A DNA stretch of 9,265 bases, taken from Neisseria lactamica. GTDB lineage: Bacteria; Pseudomonadota; Gammaproteobacteria; Burkholderiales; Neisseriaceae. The stretch spans positions 1-9,265 of the forward strand of contig JUNU01000341.1 in the NCBI GenBank assembly GCA_001067655.1, given 5' to 3'. The position numbers and the translations under genes are program-made. How positions within the stretch are numbered: the stretch's first letter is position 1; the number at the start of each line of letters is the position of its first letter. Shown here piece after piece: positions 1 through 6,319 of the stretch. The notes under the pieces were generated by a model. It did no database searches, was not told the origin of the DNA, and saw only the letters and a program-made list of their open reading frames with translations.

Positions 1-50
1 ACTGTCTGCGGCTTCGTCGCCTTGTCCTGATTTAAATTTAATCCACTATA
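1..50. repeat. Correia repeat element (CREE), right half, cut by window start
   Basis: The first 50 bases match, from memory, the right half of the Neisseria Correia repeat enclosed element. They hold an internal ACTGTCTGCGGCTTCGTCGC segment and a terminal arm at 27-50 ending TAATCCACTATA. The reverse complement of that arm (TATAGTGGATTAAATTTAAA...) closely matches the start of the element at the far right of this window. CREEs are small non-autonomous, MITE-like elements bounded by TATAG...CTATA arms and flanked by TA. The left half lies outside the window, so whether this is the short or long (IHF-site) form cannot be seen. The element sits next to the tannase gene terminator and disrupts no gene here. 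Confidence 0.85.
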
Positions 51-68
51 TTTGTGTGTAAGAGAAAC

Positions 69-114
69 AAAAGGTCGTCTGAAAACCAAGATTCTGGTTT
101 TCAGACGACCTTTT
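69..114 (-). terminator. DUS inverted-pair terminator after the tannase gene
   Basis: Two exact 12-mer DUS copies face each other: AGGTCGTCTGAA at 72-83 and its reverse complement at 100-111. They form a perfect 20-bp stem (69-88 with 95-114) around a 6-base loop. Read on the minus strand the hairpin follows the tannase stop codon by 16 bp and ends in TTTT, so it most likely terminates that gene. The plus-strand side ends in TTTTT, so it could also stop transcription coming from the left. Inverted DUS pairs used as intrinsic terminators are a known Neisseria arrangement. Confidence 0.85.
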
Positions 115-130
115 TATTGTCAGATGGGCG

Positions 131-1630
131 TTATTTCGCAGGGCTGAGGCTGACTTGCTTCATCCAGGCAAACAGTTCGTCCAAGTCATAATCGCCGCCG
201 TGTCCGACATCCCAAGGTAGGGCGTAATCGACGGTGTAGCCGTTGTTTTGCAGCTTGGCGGCTAATATGGCGGAGACTGCCAACGAGGTGTCGCGGTCGT
301 TGGTGCCGACGCGGATGCGCCAGTTTTGCGGCAAGTTCGCGCCCGCTTTGCCTATGTAGTTGAGCGGGTTCATGATTTTGACGGTTTCTTCATCTGCGAT
401 TTCGGCGTTGGCGGCGGTGTTGTGTTGCATAGAGAACGCGGTGAAGTGGCGTTTATCGACGGTATCGGTGCCGAAGAGCTGGTTTTCGCCCGCGCTCAAA
501 TCTACGCCGTCAAAGGCGGGCGGTGTTTTTTGCCGTCCGGCGGCTTTGGCGTAGGCATCGAAATCGACGGAGACGACTTTGCCGTTGCGGACGGACAGCC
601 AAGTGCGGTCGCTCAGGTCTTTGCCTGCATCAAGTTGTCCTTGGGCGGATTTTGCCAGTAAATCGGCAATATGGTTTTTAAAGCTGCCGTTGCCTTGGGC
701 ATCCAGCGTCAGAGGTTTGCCTTCGGGGGATTTCAGGTTCAGGCTGTTGAGATAGGCGGGGTACAGCGGTTTGAGGAGGTCGGACAGTTTTTTCTCGTCA
801 TCGGTCAGCGTACCGGCGACCAGCTCGCGTTTGACGCGGTAGTCGAGCATGGAAATGTTCATTTTTTTGTAGTTGTTGATACCGTTGAACTGCCATTCGT
901 AAGCCATATCGGCATGATCCAAATCGGTAATCGGACAGTAGGCGGATACGGCGAAAACCTTGTCGCTGCCTTCCGCTGCGCCTAAGGCTTTGAGGTGGTT
1001 TTCGTAATCTTTTTGATCGGCTGTTGCGCCTAAGAGGGCGGACATCGCGCCGCCCGCGCTTGTGCCGTTGGAAATGATTTTTTCGGCATCGCCGGGCATG
1101 GCTTTGTCGTTGGCTTTCAGATAGCGGACGGCGGCTTTCAAATCAACGATGGCGGCGGGTGCTTTGCCGGTGGATTCCGTTCTGCCACGTGCGCCCGGGG
1201 AGGCGACGACATAGCCTTTGGAAAGGGCGGTCAGCGCGGCGTTTGGCGATTTTTGACCGTCTTCAGGTTCGCCGCGTTTGCCTTCTAAAGCAGGTTTACC
1301 CGGTTCGGCAGGCATATAGCCGCCGATTTGGTTGGGCAGGAAAATCGGTGCGGTTTCGGCGGTAAAACCGTCTATCTCGCCGCCGTTGTAATAGGCTTCG
1401 GGGACGTAAATATTGATGATTTCGTAGCGGGTGTCGACAGGATTGCGGACATAAACCACGTTTTCGTAAGCGCGGAATTTAACCGTCTGACCGTTCACTT
1501 CGATGCTTTGTTCGGTGTATTTCTGTTTGGAAAAGTCCAAGTCGTAGGTTTTGGCGGTTTGGACGTTTGCGCAGGCGTTTAAGCCCAGCGCGACGGAAAC
1601 GGATAACAGGGTTTTGTTCAGCGTATTCAT
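131..1630 (-). CDS. Subtype B tannase-like alpha/beta hydrolase, probable lipoprotein
   Basis: A 499-residue secreted esterase of the bacterial subtype B tannase type (Lactobacillus plantarum TanB-like). These enzymes hydrolyse galloyl esters of tannins to release gallate. The nucleophile elbow GTSAGG (189-194) places the catalytic serine at 191. GTNDRDTS (442-449) would supply the acid (Asp445 or Asp447). DVGHGGDYD (474-482) supplies His477. SPGARGR (144-150) fits the oxyanion region of the family. The N-terminus has a basic start, a short hydrophobic stretch and LNAC at 17-20, so Cys20 is probably lipidated, although Asn at -2 is not classical. Length is close to the family norm of about 470 plus a signal peptide. 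The ribosome site is weak (GAAAG, six bases before ATG). It lies downstream of pgmB but is separated by a terminator and has its own promoter, so it is probably not part of the maltose operon. Family assignment is firm; true substrate (gallate esters or other phenolic esters) is inferred. Confidence 0.85.
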   Translation of the reverse strand: MNTLNKTLLSVSVALGLNACANVQTAKTYDLDFSKQKYTEQSIEVNGQTVKFRAYENVVYVRNPVDTRYEIINIYVPEAYYNGGEIDGFTAETAPIFLPNQIGGYMPAEPGKPALEGKRGEPEDGQKSPNAALTALSKGYVVASPGARGRTESTGKAPAAIVDLKAAVRYLKANDKAMPGDAEKIISNGTSAGGAMSALLGATADQKDYENHLKALGAAEGSDKVFAVSAYCPITDLDHADMAYEWQFNGINNYKKMNISMLDYRVKRELVAGTLTDDEKKLSDLLKPLYPAYLNSLNLKSPEGKPLTLDAQGNGSFKNHIADLLAKSAQGQLDAGKDLSDRTWLSVRNGKVVSVDFDAYAKAAGRQKTPPAFDGVDLSAGENQLFGTDTVDKRHFTAFSMQHNTAANAEIADEETVKIMNPLNYIGKAGANLPQNWRIRVGTNDRDTSLAVSAILAAKLQNNGYTVDYALPWDVGHGGDYDLDELFAWMKQVSLSPAK

Positions 1631-1659
1631 GATGTACTTTCTGAAAGGGTAACGGAGCG

Positions 1660-1688
1660 ATTATAGCTAAGACAAAGGTCGTCTGAAA
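1660..1688 (-). promoter_or_regulatory. Putative promoter of the tannase gene
   Basis: On the minus strand a perfect TATAAT lies at 1665-1660, about 30 bp before the ATG at 1630. That predicts a leader of roughly 23 bases. The best -35 at 16 bp spacing is TTCAGA (1687-1682, four of six), which lies inside the left arm of the DUS terminator of the preceding operon. The -10 call is good; the -35 is weak. Confidence 0.5.
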
Positions 1689-1717
1689 ACGTTTTATCCT
1701 GTTTTCAGACGACCTTT
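1674..1717 (-). terminator. DUS inverted-pair terminator after pgmB
   Basis: Exact DUS copies at 1676-1687 (plus sense) and 1704-1715 (minus sense) form a 17-bp stem (1674-1690 with 1701-1717) around a 10-base loop. It lies 30 bp after the pgmB stop codon and closes the maltose operon. The minus-strand tail is only TTTG while the plus-strand tail is TTTTT, so termination efficiency in the operon direction may be incomplete. Confidence 0.8.
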
Positions 1718-1747
1718 TTACTTCCTTAGCACTTTACTTGACGCGCT

Positions 1748-2413
1748 TTACCTGCCCGACTGTTCCCACACGTTTTGCAGGTAGGCGTAGGTCAGCTCGG
1801 CGGTGCCGGAGACCAGTGCGATGTCGCTGCCCAAGTCTTCGGCTTTGCCCACGCCGATGGGCAAGGCGCCGGCGGCTTTGATGGCGGCGACGCCGGCGGC
1901 GGCGTCTTCGATGCCGATGCAGCGGCGGATGTCCGCGCCCACGCCCTCGGCGGCGGCGAGGAAGATGTCGGGGGCGGGTTTGGAATGCGCGACGGCGGCA
2001 GGGTCGGCGACGGCGTCGAAGAAGTGGGTCAGCCCCATGCGTTCGAGCAGGAATGGACCGTTTTTACTGGCGGACGCGAGGGCGATTTTTTTGCCGTTTG
2101 CTTTCAATGCTTCCAGCAGCGGCAAAATGCCGGGGTACACATCTTCGGGTTTGACTGCCTGAATCATCTCGACGTAGTTGTCGTTTTTGCGGCGGGTCAG
2201 TTCGGCGAACTCGGCTTCGCCGACGGTTTTGCCGCCGTGCGCGAGGATGCGTTTGAGCGAATCGTCGCGCGACACGCCTTTGAGCTGCTCGTTAAACTTG
2301 CGGTCGATGCTGATGCCCAGTTCTTCGGCGAGCTTTTTCCATGCGCGGTAGTGGTATTCGGCGGTGTCGGTGATGACGCCGTCGAGGTCAAATAGGACTG
2401 CGGTAAAAGTCAT
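1748..2413 (-). CDS. pgmB: Beta-phosphoglucomutase
   Basis: A 221-residue cytosolic haloacid-dehalogenase enzyme that converts beta-glucose-1-phosphate to glucose-6-phosphate, the second step of phosphorolytic maltose use. Motif I FDLDGVITDT (8-17) gives nucleophile Asp9 and acid/base Asp11. HYRAW (21-25) and GVSRDDSL (46-53) are cap-domain signatures typical of beta-PGM rather than generic phosphatases. ASASKNG (113-119) is the motif II region, SKPAPD (144-149) holds the motif III lysine at 145, and GIEDAAAG (167-174) the Mg-binding acids. Length matches the family. The ATG at 2413 is preceded by a full AAGGAGG ribosome site seven bases away. That site overlaps the mapA stop codon, so the two genes are probably translationally coupled. 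The gene is intact. Confidence 0.96.
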   Translation of the reverse strand: MTFTAVLFDLDGVITDTAEYHYRAWKKLAEELGISIDRKFNEQLKGVSRDDSLKRILAHGGKTVGEAEFAELTRRKNDNYVEMIQAVKPEDVYPGILPLLEALKANGKKIALASASKNGPFLLERMGLTHFFDAVADPAAVAHSKPAPDIFLAAAEGVGADIRRCIGIEDAAAGVAAIKAAGALPIGVGKAEDLGSDIALVSGTAELTYAYLQNVWEQSGR

Positions 2414-2420
2414 TTTGCGC

Positions 2421-2427
2421 CCTCCTT
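2421..2427 (-). promoter_or_regulatory. Ribosome binding site of pgmB overlapping the mapA stop
   Basis: The minus strand reads AAGGAGG at 2427-2421, seven bases before the pgmB ATG. The TAA stop of mapA (2428-2426) shares its first bases. The near-perfect complement to 16S rRNA fixes the pgmB start, and the overlap suggests coupling of the two proteins' synthesis. Confidence 0.85.
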
Positions 2428-4684
2428 ATTTTTCCAACGCAACGGTGTGGCTGCCGTTAAGCGTGATGTCTTTGCCGTATACCTGCAATTCGAGCGGCTC
2501 GCCTTTGATCAGGGTGAAGACGACATTTTCTTTGCCGACGGCGACTTTAATCAGACGGCCGCGGTAGTTGATGTGGAAGACGTAGCCTGTCCACGCACTC
2601 GGCAGGAACGGTGCGAAGCTGAGTTTGCCGCCCCAGGTTTTCATTTGAGCGAAACCTTGGACGATGGCGAGCCACGAGCCGGTCATGGAGGTAATGTGCA
2701 GGCCGTCTTCGGTGTCGTTGTTGTAGTTGTCCAAGTCCAGGCGGGCGGTGCGCTGGTACATTTCCACGGCTTTTTCTTCTTTGCCCAGTTCGGTGGCAAG
2801 GATGGCGTGGATACAAGGCGACAACGAGCTTTCATGCACGGTCATCGGTTCGTAGAAGTCGAAGTTGCGGCGTTTTTCGTCCATATTGAAACGGTCGCCG
2901 AAGAAGTAGATGCCTTGCAATACGTCCGCCTGTTTGATGAAGGGCGAACGCAGGATTTTGTCCCACGACCATTTCTGGTTGAGCGGCAAATCGTCGGGCG
3001 AAAGCGCGGACACGGGGCGGATGTCTTTGTCGAGGAAGCCGTCGTGCTGCACGAATACGCCGAGTTCTTCATCATGCGGACGGTACATATTCGCGCTGAT
3101 GTCCGCCCATTTTTCCAACTCGGCGGCACTCACGTTCAAATCCGGACGCGAGTATTTCGCCAAGGCTTCGCGAGTGTAGTCCAATACCCATGCGGCGAGG
3201 GTGTTGGTGTACCAGTTGTTGTTGATGTTGTTTTCGTATTCGTTCGGACCGGTTACGCCGTGAATCATGTATTTGCCGTTGCGTTTGGAGAAGTGGACGC
3301 GGTCCGCCCAGAAGCGGGACACTTCGACCAAGACTTCCAAGCCTTCTTTGGCAAGATAGCTTTCGTCGCCGGTGTAGTTGGTGTAGTTGTAGATGGCGTA
3401 AGGAATCGCGCCGTTGCGGTGGATTTCCTCGAAGGTGATTTCCCATTCGTTGTGGCACTCGATGCCCGTAAACGTCACCATCGGATAAAGTGCGCCCGCC
3501 AAGCCCTGTTCGCGCGCGTTGTGCTGCGCCTGCGGCAGTTGGTTGCGGCGGTATTGCAGCAGGTTGCGGGTAACTTCGGGTTCCGCCAGTGCGAGGTAAA
3601 GCGGCACGGCATAGGCTTCGGTATCCCAATAGGTTGCGCCGCCGTATTTTTCGCCGGTAAAGCCTTTCGGGCCGATGTTCAGACGCGCGTCTTCGCCGTA
3701 GTAGGTAGAGAACAGTTGGAACAGGTTGAAACGGATGCCTTGTTGCGCTTCGTCGCTGCCTTCGATGACCACGTCGGCGATTTCCCAACGGTGCAGCCAG
3801 CCTGCTTTGTGCGCGTCCAGCAAGGTTTCAAATGCAACGCCTGCGATTTTTTCCGACAAGGCGCGGCCTGCGGCTTTCACTGCTTCCAAGCCTTGATAAT
3901 CGCGGCTGGTGGTAACAATCACGCGTTTTTCAAAGGTTTCGGGCGTGCTGCCGACTTCGGCTTCAAAAGAATTGGAGACCTGCCAGTCGGTTTGGCTGCC
4001 GCCGAGGGCTTTAAAGCTGCCGGCGAAGGTTTGCTCGGCGTTGACGATGAATTGTTCCACGCCGAAGGGATTGGCGACGGTTTGGGTGGCAATGTAGGAG
4101 CGGTCGTCTGAAACGCCTTTGTCCAATACCTGCCAGAATTTTTCTTCGTAGTTGGAGTCTTCGTTTTTCACGTCGGCGTCGATGATGGAATCGATGCGGA
4201 CTTGGTGGGTTTTGCCGTCAACGGATACGGCTTCCCAGCGGATGAGAGCCAGCTCTTTTTGTGCGACGGACAGGAATTTGCACACATCGAAACGCACACC
4301 GAATACGGTGAACGAGCGGCGCAACACGCCGTGCTGCATATCGAGTTCGACGGAGAAGCCGGCAACGTCGTTTTTCGCCAAGTCCACTTCCTGATTGTCG
4401 ACAAAGATTTTTACTTTACTGAAATTGAGCGCATTGATGGCTTTGCCGAAATATTTGGGGTAGCCGTTTTTCCACCAGCCGACGCGGGTTTTGTCGGGGA
4501 ACCACACGCCGGCGATGTAGGTGCCCAAGTGGCTGTCGGCGGAGTAGGTTTCCTCAAAGCTGCCGCGCATACCCATATAGCCGTTGCCCAAGCTGGTCAG
4601 GCTCTCTTGCAGCCGTTTGTGTTCTTTTTCCAGTTTTGCCGAACGCAGCGTCCAAGGGCTGATTTCCATGATTCTTGTGTACAT
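2426..4684 (-). CDS. mapA: Maltose phosphorylase (glycoside hydrolase family 65)
   Basis: A 752-residue cytosolic inverting phosphorylase: maltose plus phosphate gives glucose and beta-glucose-1-phosphate. The layout is that of GH65: an N-terminal beta-sandwich (about 1-270), a linker, a central alpha/alpha barrel (about 315-680) and a short C-terminal beta domain. TGPNEYENN (478-486) contains the general acid, Glu482, at the position of Glu487 of Lactobacillus brevis maltose phosphorylase. TYWDTEAY (351-358) belongs to the glucose-binding subsite. KQADVLQG (584-591), HESSLSP (617-623) and SMTGSW (666-671) line the phosphate pocket. Adjacent pgmB and a sugar transporter support maltose over kojibiose, trehalose or nigerose as substrate. 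The ATG at 4684 is chosen over Met6 because AGGAG lies seven bases upstream. A DUS-like 12-mer (CGGTCGTCTGAA, 4101-4112, plus sense) lies within the gene. The gene is intact. Confidence 0.96.
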   Translation of the reverse strand: MYTRIMEISPWTLRSAKLEKEHKRLQESLTSLGNGYMGMRGSFEETYSADSHLGTYIAGVWFPDKTRVGWWKNGYPKYFGKAINALNFSKVKIFVDNQEVDLAKNDVAGFSVELDMQHGVLRRSFTVFGVRFDVCKFLSVAQKELALIRWEAVSVDGKTHQVRIDSIIDADVKNEDSNYEEKFWQVLDKGVSDDRSYIATQTVANPFGVEQFIVNAEQTFAGSFKALGGSQTDWQVSNSFEAEVGSTPETFEKRVIVTTSRDYQGLEAVKAAGRALSEKIAGVAFETLLDAHKAGWLHRWEIADVVIEGSDEAQQGIRFNLFQLFSTYYGEDARLNIGPKGFTGEKYGGATYWDTEAYAVPLYLALAEPEVTRNLLQYRRNQLPQAQHNAREQGLAGALYPMVTFTGIECHNEWEITFEEIHRNGAIPYAIYNYTNYTGDESYLAKEGLEVLVEVSRFWADRVHFSKRNGKYMIHGVTGPNEYENNINNNWYTNTLAAWVLDYTREALAKYSRPDLNVSAAELEKWADISANMYRPHDEELGVFVQHDGFLDKDIRPVSALSPDDLPLNQKWSWDKILRSPFIKQADVLQGIYFFGDRFNMDEKRRNFDFYEPMTVHESSLSPCIHAILATELGKEEKAVEMYQRTARLDLDNYNNDTEDGLHITSMTGSWLAIVQGFAQMKTWGGKLSFAPFLPSAWTGYVFHINYRGRLIKVAVGKENVVFTLIKGEPLELQVYGKDITLNGSHTVALEK
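4101..4112 (+). repeat. DUS within mapA (11 of 12)
   Basis: CGGTCGTCTGAA carries the 10-base core GTCGTCTGAA with the first base of the 12-mer changed. It is a single coding-region copy, not part of a hairpin. Confidence 0.7.
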
Positions 4685-4691
4685 CGTAAAG

Positions 4692-4696
4692 CTCCT
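4692..4696 (-). promoter_or_regulatory. Ribosome binding site of mapA
   Basis: AGGAG on the minus strand, seven bases before the ATG at 4684. It decides in favour of the upstream Met over the second Met five codons later. Confidence 0.75.
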
Positions 4697-4716
4697 GTTT
4701 TGATGATTTTATGGCA

Positions 4717-4737
4717 AACCGTATTTGAAATACGGTT
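4717..4737. repeat. Perfect 21-bp palindrome between transporter gene and mapA
   Basis: The arm AACCGTATTT, one central base (G at 4727) and its exact reverse complement AAATACGGTT make a perfect odd-length palindrome 33 bp upstream of the mapA start. In RNA it would fold as a stem of about 8 bp with a 5-base loop. Neither strand has a T-tract after it, so it does not look like a complete terminator. It could be an operator, an RNA-processing or stability hairpin that sets mapA levels relative to the transporter, or an attenuator. Nothing in the sequence decides between these. Confidence 0.7.
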
Positions 4738-4762
4738 CGTCTTATTCAATCGGATAAAGCGT

Positions 4763-4792
4763 CGGCAGAAGTTTCAGACGACCCTCCTGCCG
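4763..4792. repeat. DUS flanked by a short inverted repeat, after the transporter gene
   Basis: CGGCAG (4763-4768) and CTGCCG (4787-4792) form a 6-7 bp stem whose loop holds a minus-sense DUS (TTCAGACGACCC at 4773-4784, 11 of 12). It lies 15 bp beyond the transporter stop codon. With the palindrome at 4717-4737 it makes up most of the 122-bp gap before mapA. No T-tract follows on either strand, so read-through to mapA is expected. Confidence 0.6.
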
Positions 4793-4806
4793 ATAAATGA
4801 GGAAAA

Positions 4807-6159
4807 TTATGCGCCGCCGTGTGTTTCTTTAATCAGGAACACGGAAAACGCGCCCAACAGCAGCACGATCCCCGCCGCCAGAAACATATTGGCCTGCAAA
4901 CCGCCCAGCATCGGGAATAATATGAAGCTCAACAGCGAAGCAACGATTTGGGGCATACAGATAGAGCCGTTAAACAAGCCCAAGTAAGTCCCCATGTGTT
5001 TGCCCGATAAGGCGTTGGTCACAATCGTCAGCGGATAAGTGATGATGCCCGCCCAGGCGATGCCGATTAAGGTGTACGACAACACCAGCGCGTATTGATT
5101 GCTGATGAAGAATACGGAGAAAAAGCCGAGCGCACCCAAAGCCAGGCAACTGAAATAACCGGCCTTATGGTATTGGTTGGGGATTTTCGCCAGTACAAAC
5201 GAACAGGCCACCGCCGCAACCGACTGCACCGCCGCCAATACACCATACCAGTTGCCCGCTTCCTGATAGCCTACGGAAGACGCATCGGTGGTGTGCCAGA
5301 CGTTTTCCGCAATCGCGCCTGCGGAATAAGTCCACATATACTGGAAGGCGAACCAGCAGAAAAACTGCACCAGAGTGACCGTCCAAAACGCTTTGGGTGC
5401 GGTTTTCAAGAGTTCGAACCAGTTTGCCTTTTCCTGATTCGCCGCCACGTCGATGCCGTGGTAGCGGGCGTAGGTTTCCGGATCGTATTCCTTCACTTTG
5501 AAAATCGTGAACGCGCTGGTAATCACCAGCAACGCCGCGCCCACATAAAACGCCACGACCACGGTCTGCGGCACGACGCCTTTCTCGGCGGTGTTCGCCA
5601 AACCGATATACGCGAACACAAACGGTAGCACCGCCGCCACAACCGCGCCCGTATTCGCCAAGAAGCTCTGAATCCCGTAGGCGTAGCTTTTCTGCTCTTC
5701 GTTGACCATGTCGCCGACCATCATCTTAAACGGCTGCATCGCCATATTCGACGACACGTCCAACAGCGCAATCATCAGCGCGCCGAACGACAAAGCCGCC
5801 AGCGACGCATAGCCGAAACCGAAGCTGCCCGAGTTCGGCATCAGAATCATCACGATGACCGCAATCAGCGTGCCGTAAAGCAGATACGGCAGACGGCGGC
5901 CGCCCAAGCGCGGCTTCCATGTGCGGTCGGAGTAATAACCGACAATCGGCTGCACCAGCATCCCCGCCAATGGCGGCAGGATAAAGAACCAGCCGAGGCT
6001 GTGCGGGTCGGCGCCGAGCGTCTGGAAGATGCGGCTCATTTGCGAGCTTTGCAGGGTAAAGGCCGTCTGAACGCCGAGAAAGCCGAAACTGAGCATCCAG
6101 ATCGTGCTTTTCGGCAGCGAGGGCAAGCCCTGCCGTGTTGTTTGCGTATTGTCCGACAT
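4807..6159 (-). CDS. MFS sugar transporter, probable maltose importer
   Basis: A 450-residue inner-membrane permease with about 12 hydrophobic segments, of the sugar/cation symporter type related to SLC45 and plant sucrose carriers. Key signatures follow the second segment: GYYSDR (74-79) and LGGRRLPYLL (85-94), the GxxSDR...GRRxP loop. ALLDVSSN (131-138) and QPFKMMVGDMV (142-152) lie in the fourth to fifth segment region, as in that family. As first gene of an operon with mapA and pgmB it most likely brings in maltose using an ion gradient; the substrate is inferred. The ATG at 6159 is supported by AAGGA seven bases upstream. The frame stays open 56 codons further upstream, but that part runs through the C8 tract and a DUS and is not protein-like. 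The gene contains AGGCCGTCTGAA (6060-6071), a different DUS dialect from the rest of the window. Confidence 0.9.
   Translation of the reverse strand: MSDNTQTTRQGLPSLPKSTIWMLSFGFLGVQTAFTLQSSQMSRIFQTLGADPHSLGWFFILPPLAGMLVQPIVGYYSDRTWKPRLGGRRLPYLLYGTLIAVIVMILMPNSGSFGFGYASLAALSFGALMIALLDVSSNMAMQPFKMMVGDMVNEEQKSYAYGIQSFLANTGAVVAAVLPFVFAYIGLANTAEKGVVPQTVVVAFYVGAALLVITSAFTIFKVKEYDPETYARYHGIDVAANQEKANWFELLKTAPKAFWTVTLVQFFCWFAFQYMWTYSAGAIAENVWHTTDASSVGYQEAGNWYGVLAAVQSVAAVACSFVLAKIPNQYHKAGYFSCLALGALGFFSVFFISNQYALVLSYTLIGIAWAGIITYPLTIVTNALSGKHMGTYLGLFNGSICMPQIVASLLSFILFPMLGGLQANMFLAAGIVLLLGAFSVFLIKETHGGA
6060..6071 (+). repeat. DUS of another dialect inside the transporter gene
   Basis: AGGCCGTCTGAA differs at one base (C for T at position 4) from the AGGTCGTCTGAA form that dominates here. 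It equals the AG-DUS dialect of other Neisseria such as N. meningitidis and N. gonorrhoeae. Confidence 0.7.
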
Positions 6160-6166
6160 GAGGTAG

Positions 6167-6171
6167 TCCTT
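6167..6171 (-). promoter_or_regulatory. Ribosome binding site of the transporter gene
   Basis: AAGGA on the minus strand, seven bases before the ATG at 6159. It selects this start over the longer open frame reaching 6327. Confidence 0.75.
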
Positions 6172-6187
6172 TCGTTTTTTTGTAATA

Positions 6188-6197
6188 AAACCGGTTT
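6188..6197. promoter_or_regulatory. LacI-family-type operator upstream of the maltose operon
   Basis: AAACCGGTTT is a perfect 10-bp palindrome centred on CG, the usual form of a LacI/GalR-family sugar repressor site. It lies 28 bp before the transporter ATG, where a bound repressor would block the leader or the promoter. A maltose-responsive LacI-type repressor would fit the operon, but no regulator gene is in the window, so the assignment rests on form and place only. Confidence 0.5.
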
Positions 6198-6223
6198 CGG
6201 TAAACATCATGGATGGATACCGA

Positions 6224-6252
6224 TAAAAGGGGGGGGATGCTGTGAAAGCGCA
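6224..6252 (-). promoter_or_regulatory. Candidate phase-variable promoter with C8 tract
   Basis: The minus strand has a run of eight C (6236-6229), about 70 bp before the transporter start. Upstream lies TTCACA, a five-of-six match to TTGACA, and just beyond the run lies TTTTATCGGTATCC, which offers only poor -10 matches. A C/G run between -35 and -10 is the layout by which slipped-strand changes vary expression of meningococcal porA. The homopolymer is certain; promoter elements are weak. Confidence 0.35.
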
Positions 6253-6276
6253 TGATGTTGAGTTGCGCGGGTCAAG

Positions 6277-6317
6277 GGTAGTCTGAAAACGAAGACTGAA
6301 GACGGATTCAGACGACC
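6277..6317. repeat. Imperfect inverted DUS pair upstream of the maltose operon
   Basis: An exact minus-sense DUS (TTCAGACGACCT, 6307-6318) faces a degenerate plus-sense copy (GGGTAGTCTGAA, 6276-6287, 10 of 12). They form an 11-bp stem with one mismatch and a 19-base loop. The plus-strand side ends in TTTT. No gene running into it from the left is visible, so it may work only for uptake or as a weak barrier against antisense transcription. Confidence 0.6.
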
Positions 6318-6319
6318 TT

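Noticed and set aside
131..1630. Feruloyl esterase or prolyl peptidase as identity of the hydrolase
   Set aside because: GTSAGG, RGR and HGGDYD together fit subtype B tannase better, although substrate remains untested.
1775..2395. Plus-strand open frame of 206 codons
   Set aside because: Antisense to pgmB; low-complexity G/A/D/V composition and no recognisable motif.
2447..4111. Open frame of 554 codons on the plus strand
   Set aside because: It is antisense to mapA, whose GH65 motifs and ribosome site are clear. Its composition (runs of V, F, G, A, D, H) is typical of a shadow in GC-rich codons.
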